NCBI GenBank assembly: GCA_014281115.1 | Contig: JACONQ010000007.1 | Coordinates: forward strand, 310,001-374,000 | DNA length: 64,000 nt | Source: Laburnicola sp. R22_1 | Taxonomy: Eukaryota; Ascomycota; Dothideomycetes; Pleosporales; Didymosphaeriaceae | Direction: 5' to 3' | Part shown: positions 58,984-64,000 of the stretch, piece by piece | How the letters are laid out: the number at the start of each line of letters is the position of its first letter | Position numbering within the stretch: position 1 is the stretch's first letter | The notes under the pieces: model-generated | The model's input: only the letters and a program-made list of their open reading frames with translations | Told to the model about the DNA's origin: nothing | The model's database searches: none | Translations under genes and position numbers: made by a program

Positions 58984-60348
58984 ATACTTAGCTATATTAA
59001 TAAAGATTACTAGATATATTTTTAAAAGTAATAGAAGAGGATAGGTAAAGGTTATAAAGACTCTAAAAAATAAGGCTATATAACTTAGAAAAGCTATAGT
59101 ATAATTATTAAAGTAGAATTTATATAAAATAACTATAAGAGGTGTTAGAAATATATAGGTACGCACTTATACTATAGAATTTCTATAGTAAATAGGTAAA
59201 GTAAGGCTAATACTAGGGAAGTATACTAAAGTTAATAGGTTAATAGGTTATTAGTAGAGGATAGTAGAATGTTATTTAGTGTTAAGAGTAGGGAGCGCGC
59301 GTGTAATTTATTATATATTATAGTAGTAGAGTAGAGTAGGGGTTCTAAGTTATCAATTGTCTAGTAATAGGGCGGCAAAAGGTTAAAAGGTAGGTATTAA
59401 TTATCTAGTAACACAGTAGGTAGGCAAGCAAGTTAGGGTGTTATTATTATAGGATTAGTTGTCTTAGAAGCTAGGGGAGGCATTAGAAAAACTTTAACGC
59501 GCTTTAGTTCTAGGGCTTAGCACACATATAATATTATATAATATTATATAGGCGCTAGTAACGCAATAAAAAAACGTAGTAATTAAATACAGTAGGGCTA
59601 CTTAAAAACTAATAGAGAGAGGTAGTTTATACTTCTGCCTAGGAGGGAAGATTATAGTATATATTAATAACTATCGCTATAAGAGAGTGTAGAAAGGGTA
59701 GTATAGTAGAGCTAAGATAATTACTAAGCTAAAGAAGGAATCTAAGATAAGGCAATACTATAATAAGGACAGAGATATTATTATAGCTAGCAAAGTTTAA
59801 AAGAAAGAGAAATTTTTATAGAGAAAGAACTTACCTAAAGAACTATAAAGAGATAATAGCCTATTAAAAAAAGATAAAGGCGCTATAATAACTACGTATA
59901 TTTAGGATATAGTAGGTAAAGTTATTTTAAGTAGAATTGCTTTAATAAATTAAGGATTAGCTAGGTAAAAACTATTAGGGTAGGCATAATATTAGTTAGG
60001 AAGGCTATACTATTACTTAACCTAACACCTAAATATAAGAAACTAGATTAGACCTAATATTATACATAGCTATACTAGACGTACGCTAAACAAAAATAAT
60101 ATGTAATATAATAACTGGAGTATAAAAACTACTTTATTATTATAGAAGTAGACTATAAGAAAGTATTAGTAGAATATAGGGACTTTAAACTATGCTATAT
60201 ATACTATCTTTAGTAATAGAAATAAGAGTATAAATCTATAGGATAGTTTTACTACTATAATAACCTCTATAAAATATACTAGAGATATAGGTATATAGTA
60301 GGTTATTAGCTAACTAGACTAGAGGATAAAGACTATAAATAGGGAGCC

Positions 60349-61330
60349 TGTTAAATAGGCTCTACAGCTAGCTATATAGACATCGATATCTAATACTCTA
60401 TACTAGCAAGTGTAGAGGGTGTACAGGATAATTATATAAGGAAAGGAAATAATATAATAGAACTAACTTAGTATTAAGTACTTATCTCTAGAAAGGGTAC
60501 AAATAGAAAGAAGAAAATTCTATAGCGTATAGGCTGTAGCGTACAGGTATTATATAATCCCTATATAATACTACAGTATTATATAATAATATTAAAACCT
60601 TAATTCCCTTAGGTGCTCTTGCCTATATAGTATATAGATACTAGCAACTTTTTATTTTAAAGTTACTATTAGTAGTTTTCTCTTTCTCTGCATAAACTAT
60701 CTACTTACTAATATTTACCCTATCTATTTATTATTTCCCTATCTATACGCCTTCTACTCTAGCTAGTCTACTCTAGTTAGTAAGAAGATTCTATTAAGTA
60801 ACTATTTATTATACTTTGCTACTATATATTAAAGGTGTAATTAGGCTTATTAGTAGTAGAGTAGTAGTCTAGCTAATAGTAGTTAAAGGTAAGATTGCGT
60901 AGTTAATAATAAGATTATAGTAATAATATATTATTTATATAAAACTTTTTTACTTAGTTTAATTTTTATATAATAGGTAGACCTATTTATCTTATTTATT
61001 TAGGTAGTAATATTAGGTAATTATATAATATTAAATAAGGAGAAGACAAACACTAATAAAGAGTAGAAATTAAGGCTCTAGATAGGAGGAAGAGGGATAT
61101 AAGGTAGGCTTTCCTCTCTTTATTCTTTTCTCTCTTATTCTCTACTTTAAATATCTCTCTATATAAATCTCTTTTTCTTAGCTCTTTTTCTCTTTTTTTT
61201 TCTTATTAAGGTAATCCTCTATTTTGATATAGTATTAAACTATACCTCTTATTATATAATATCTTATCTTTGTATAGTACTAACTTACTATAGATAATAG
61301 CACTTATACTAGCTAATAACTAAATTAGCT
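60349..61330 (+). repeat. LTR-like repeat family A, copy 3
   Basis: The most complete copy, starting TGTTAAATAGGCTCTACAGC and ending near TAGCTAATAAC, about 0.98 kb. It adjoins the 3' end of the inverted Copia copy, but the two are in opposite orientation and copies 1 and 2 lack that neighbour, so linkage is uncertain. Confidence 0.6.
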
Positions 61331-64000
61331 TCTTTAGCTTTAATTTTATTATATATAATCTTTTAGATAGAAGAGTATATATTACTTTTCCTACTAGTTC
61401 CTATATAAACTATATATTCATTTACAATATCTCTATTAATATAAGTTCCTCTATTTCTTATAGGTTTGCTTTTATATAGATACTAACTTTAAAATAGCCT
61501 TAGAAACTTAATATTGCGTATATGCCTTTACATAATATTAATATTATTTTTTTAGCTAGTATAGACTTATATTTGTAGGCTACTAAAGTTATTTAGTGTA
61601 AAGAATATTTCTGTGTGCCATTAGTCTAGTTATATAGTTACCTTAGGAGCACTCTATATACCTAAGCCCTTTACTAAGTGCTATACGCTAGTAGGCTTTT
61701 AAGTAGAATTGTGCAGTTCTTATATATAGTAGAGCTATAGTGCTAGGTGCAATTATTATATAGGATAGGGCTAAGGTAATAGGGTAGATAATGCTAAACA
61801 TTATCTATTAATACTAAAATAAGAAAAGACTCTTCTCTAAATAAATATGTGTTATATCTCTTCTTTTTCTATATAAATATTAAATAGAAAAATACCCATT
61901 TTAAGTAATATATATATATATATGTATAGAAAGAATTAAATAAATATATTATATAAAAGAATAAATAAATAATAAGGAAATAGTTCTATATAAAGATTAG
62001 GAAGAGCTTATATAGGTAGGCCTAAGGCAATCTACTAATGCTTTAATAGTAATTATTAAGGTGTTACTAGAGATTAAGAACTCTAGAGCCTAGTTTAGGG
62101 CCTTCTTTATATAGGTATTAGTAAGGTTATTCTTTTTATTAATCTATCTAATCTTAGAGATTTTGCAGTGCTTATATAATTTGTGAAGTAATATAATATT
62201 AATTATAAGGCGCTTTTTATTTATAGTTCCTAGTTATATAAGGCAGTTATAAAGAGACTTTAAATCTATATAAATAACTATAAGGATTAGTAGTAGACTA
62301 AGCGTGTATATAATCTTTTAGAGGGTTATGCTAATAGTAATAGTATTATTAAAGCCTCCTATTATACTATATAGCTTGCTAGCAAGAATACTCCTTATTA
62401 CTATCTTATACTTAGTTAAATTCTAGTATATAATATTTGCTAGAATATTAAAGTTATTACTATTACCTATATAATACTTATTACCTATAGTAATTAAGAG
62501 TTTTAGCTATAAGCTTAGGTCCTTATTATTAGTAAATAAGCTATTAGTAAAGATAAATAGCTTTGCGCAATAAAGATCTAATAGTATAAAAGTAACACTA
62601 TACTTACTATTATTAATCTGCTATTAGATTTATATATTTAATATCTTAATATCTTTATATAAGGGTAATATAGTCTAAGCAGCAATAGACAAATTAAATA
62701 TAGCTTCTAGTTAGCATATAGAGGCAATATAGGTGCCTCTTATACGCTGCTCTATGTATCTCTAAGTAGTATCCTTATCTTTAGAATTAATTATATAAAG
62801 GCCCTTTGCTTAACCTTTCTATATAAGAACTATAGTATTATACATAAGCTAAATTCTTTTACTATTAAACTTAATAGGTTAGTTCTTAGTATGAATAGTC
62901 TTATTCTTTATATACAAGGCTACTTTCTTTAGCTTTTCTTCTTTTCTTTGTGTAAAGTTCTTATTAATAATACTAAGGATATTATCTGTTTAAAGGGTAG
63001 TAATCCTAACGATATACTCTTCTTTATTAGGAATAAGTAAATATAGGTTATATAATAAAGTCTTTATACTAAGTTTTTATTTATAGTAGTTATAGTAGGT
63101 CTTAAACTAGTAAAGACCTAATTTAGCTACACTATAAAGTAGTTATATAATATAGAAAATTATGTTTTATAAAAAGTTTATGCGTAGTTTCTTAGGTAGT
63201 CTAGTATAAAGTGTGTAGTCTAGTTTATTAGTAGACTAAATATAGGCCTAGGTAATAGTTTATAGTTTAAAATATATTCTATATATTATCTAAAGGCTTA
63301 CTTCTAATATAAAAGTAGGCGCTAGCTTATCCTTTAAATAGTAGGTAATTAAGTAAGAATTTTATCCTTCTCCTTATTAGAGTAGCTAGCAAATACAAGA
63401 TAAAATTTCTTATAGTTAAGTAGTCTTGCCCTTAACTTCTTATATAAGGCAGAGGTTAAAAATTCTACCCTTATACTTAGATAGGTTAAAGAAAAGAATC
63501 TTAAATATGCTATTAGTAATAAAAGCGTCTATCTCTATATAATCTAACTCTTTAAAAGGTGCTTTAGGTGTTATACTTACACCTTTTATATAGAGCTTTA
63601 AAAATAGTTCTCAATTGCTTATTTTCTTTTAGGAAAGGAATGTAGTATTCTTTCTTAGACAGCCTCTCTTCCTTTTCTTTAAAAAATTTCTTTATATAGA
63701 GGTAATATTATTTACTTTATATAATAGCAGAAAAGTGTAATTTACTTTATATAATAGTAGAAAAGTGTAATTTACTTTATAATAGTATAGCTTAACTTGC
63801 GTATAGCGAAACTTTACTAGACTATTTTTAGGTTAAGAATTATATTTTTATTCTTAATGCCCTTAATCTTATATAGGCCTATCTATCTACCTTTCTCTCT
63901 TTAGACTATAACTTTAAATTTAAGTAGAAGCTTAAGAACTTTATACGCTATTAATAGACTATTATAAGTATTTAGTATAAAATTAATATTAGTTTTATTT
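61331..64000 (-). mobile_element. Degenerate Ty1/Copia retrotransposon, copy 2, cut by the window end
   Basis: Reverse-complement counterpart of 8797-11456. It covers the 3' non-coding part (61331-61990), the RNase H region (about 62030-62330) and the reverse-transcriptase region (about 62930-63170). Continues beyond the window. It carries a tandem repeat expansion absent from the other copy. Confidence 0.75.
63711..63790. repeat. 33-bp tandem repeat in the Copia copy
   Basis: Two full units and part of a third, with the TTTACTTTATATAATAG start and an AGAAAAGTGTAA end. The matching region of copy 1, near 8990-9060, has only one unit. Confidence 0.85.

Larger units (their letters stand above)
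56516..64000. other. Right AT-rich, RIP-type repeat block
   Basis: Same character as the left block: TpA-rich, no long frames, nested repeats. Segments not itemised (57255-57890 and 59000-60348) are repeat-like. The latter contains short coding-like traces, such as a plus-strand piece near 59740-59780 (YNKDRDIIIA), that I cannot assign. Confidence 0.9.

Noticed and set aside
58897..59166. 89-codon hydrophobic minus-strand frame
   Set aside because: It runs through the 3' end of a retroposon copy into AT-rich flank; its hydrophobicity follows from T-rich codons.

Overview
The window looks like genomic DNA of a filamentous ascomycete, most plausibly a Dothideomycete of the Pleosporales type. 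Genes carry short introns (about 45-70 nt) with GT..AG borders, and coding blocks of balanced base composition alternate sharply with very AT-rich, TpA-rich blocks in which transposons are recognisable but full of stops. That pattern is the classic footprint of repeat-induced point mutation (RIP). The family calls below are recognition from sequence; no database search was run.

Layout. 1-13850: AT-rich repeat block with a Gypsy remnant (minus), a Copia remnant (plus), LTR-like repeats and short retroposons. 13851-33800: gene island. It starts with about 3 kb without a convincing gene. Then come an MFS transporter (minus), a class-I glutamine amidotransferase (plus, divergent from the MFS gene), a Golgi-type apyrase (plus), a cysteine-rich single-pass membrane protein (plus), a gamma-tubulin complex protein GCP4 (minus), and a three-gene biotin cluster: biotin synthase (plus), KAPA synthase (minus) and a fused dethiobiotin synthetase/DAPA aminotransferase (plus). 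33801-38810: a broken gene of unknown function, interrupted by a 3.1-kb hAT-like element with an 8-bp target duplication, then further gene relics. 39655-42050: a secreted S9 dipeptidyl-peptidase. 42736-52912: AT-rich block bounded by inverted repeats and holding a 7.07-kb Gypsy chromovirus remnant with 180-bp LTRs. 53711-55749: a proton/oligopeptide transporter. 56516-64000: AT-rich block with a Copia copy inverted relative to the left one.

How the genes work together. The biotin genes cover KAPA formation, DAPA formation, ring closure and sulfur insertion in about 6 kb, and so form a known type of fungal metabolic cluster. The secreted dipeptidyl-peptidase and the peptide transporter lie on the same strand on either side of the central repeat block and would make a plausible peptide-scavenging pair. 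The MFS gene and the amidotransferase share a 240-bp divergent promoter. All exon structures were derived by hand from splice signals and reading-frame continuity and close without frame errors.

The most novel signal is a family of short retroposon-like repeats, at least eight copies in this window. They share a conserved 3' end with two small hairpins. Copies are 5' truncated to different degrees, and in four cases are flanked by 12-16 bp target duplications. One copy can be extended to about 1.1 kb. This resembles a SINE or non-autonomous LINE derivative mobilised by target-primed reverse transcription.
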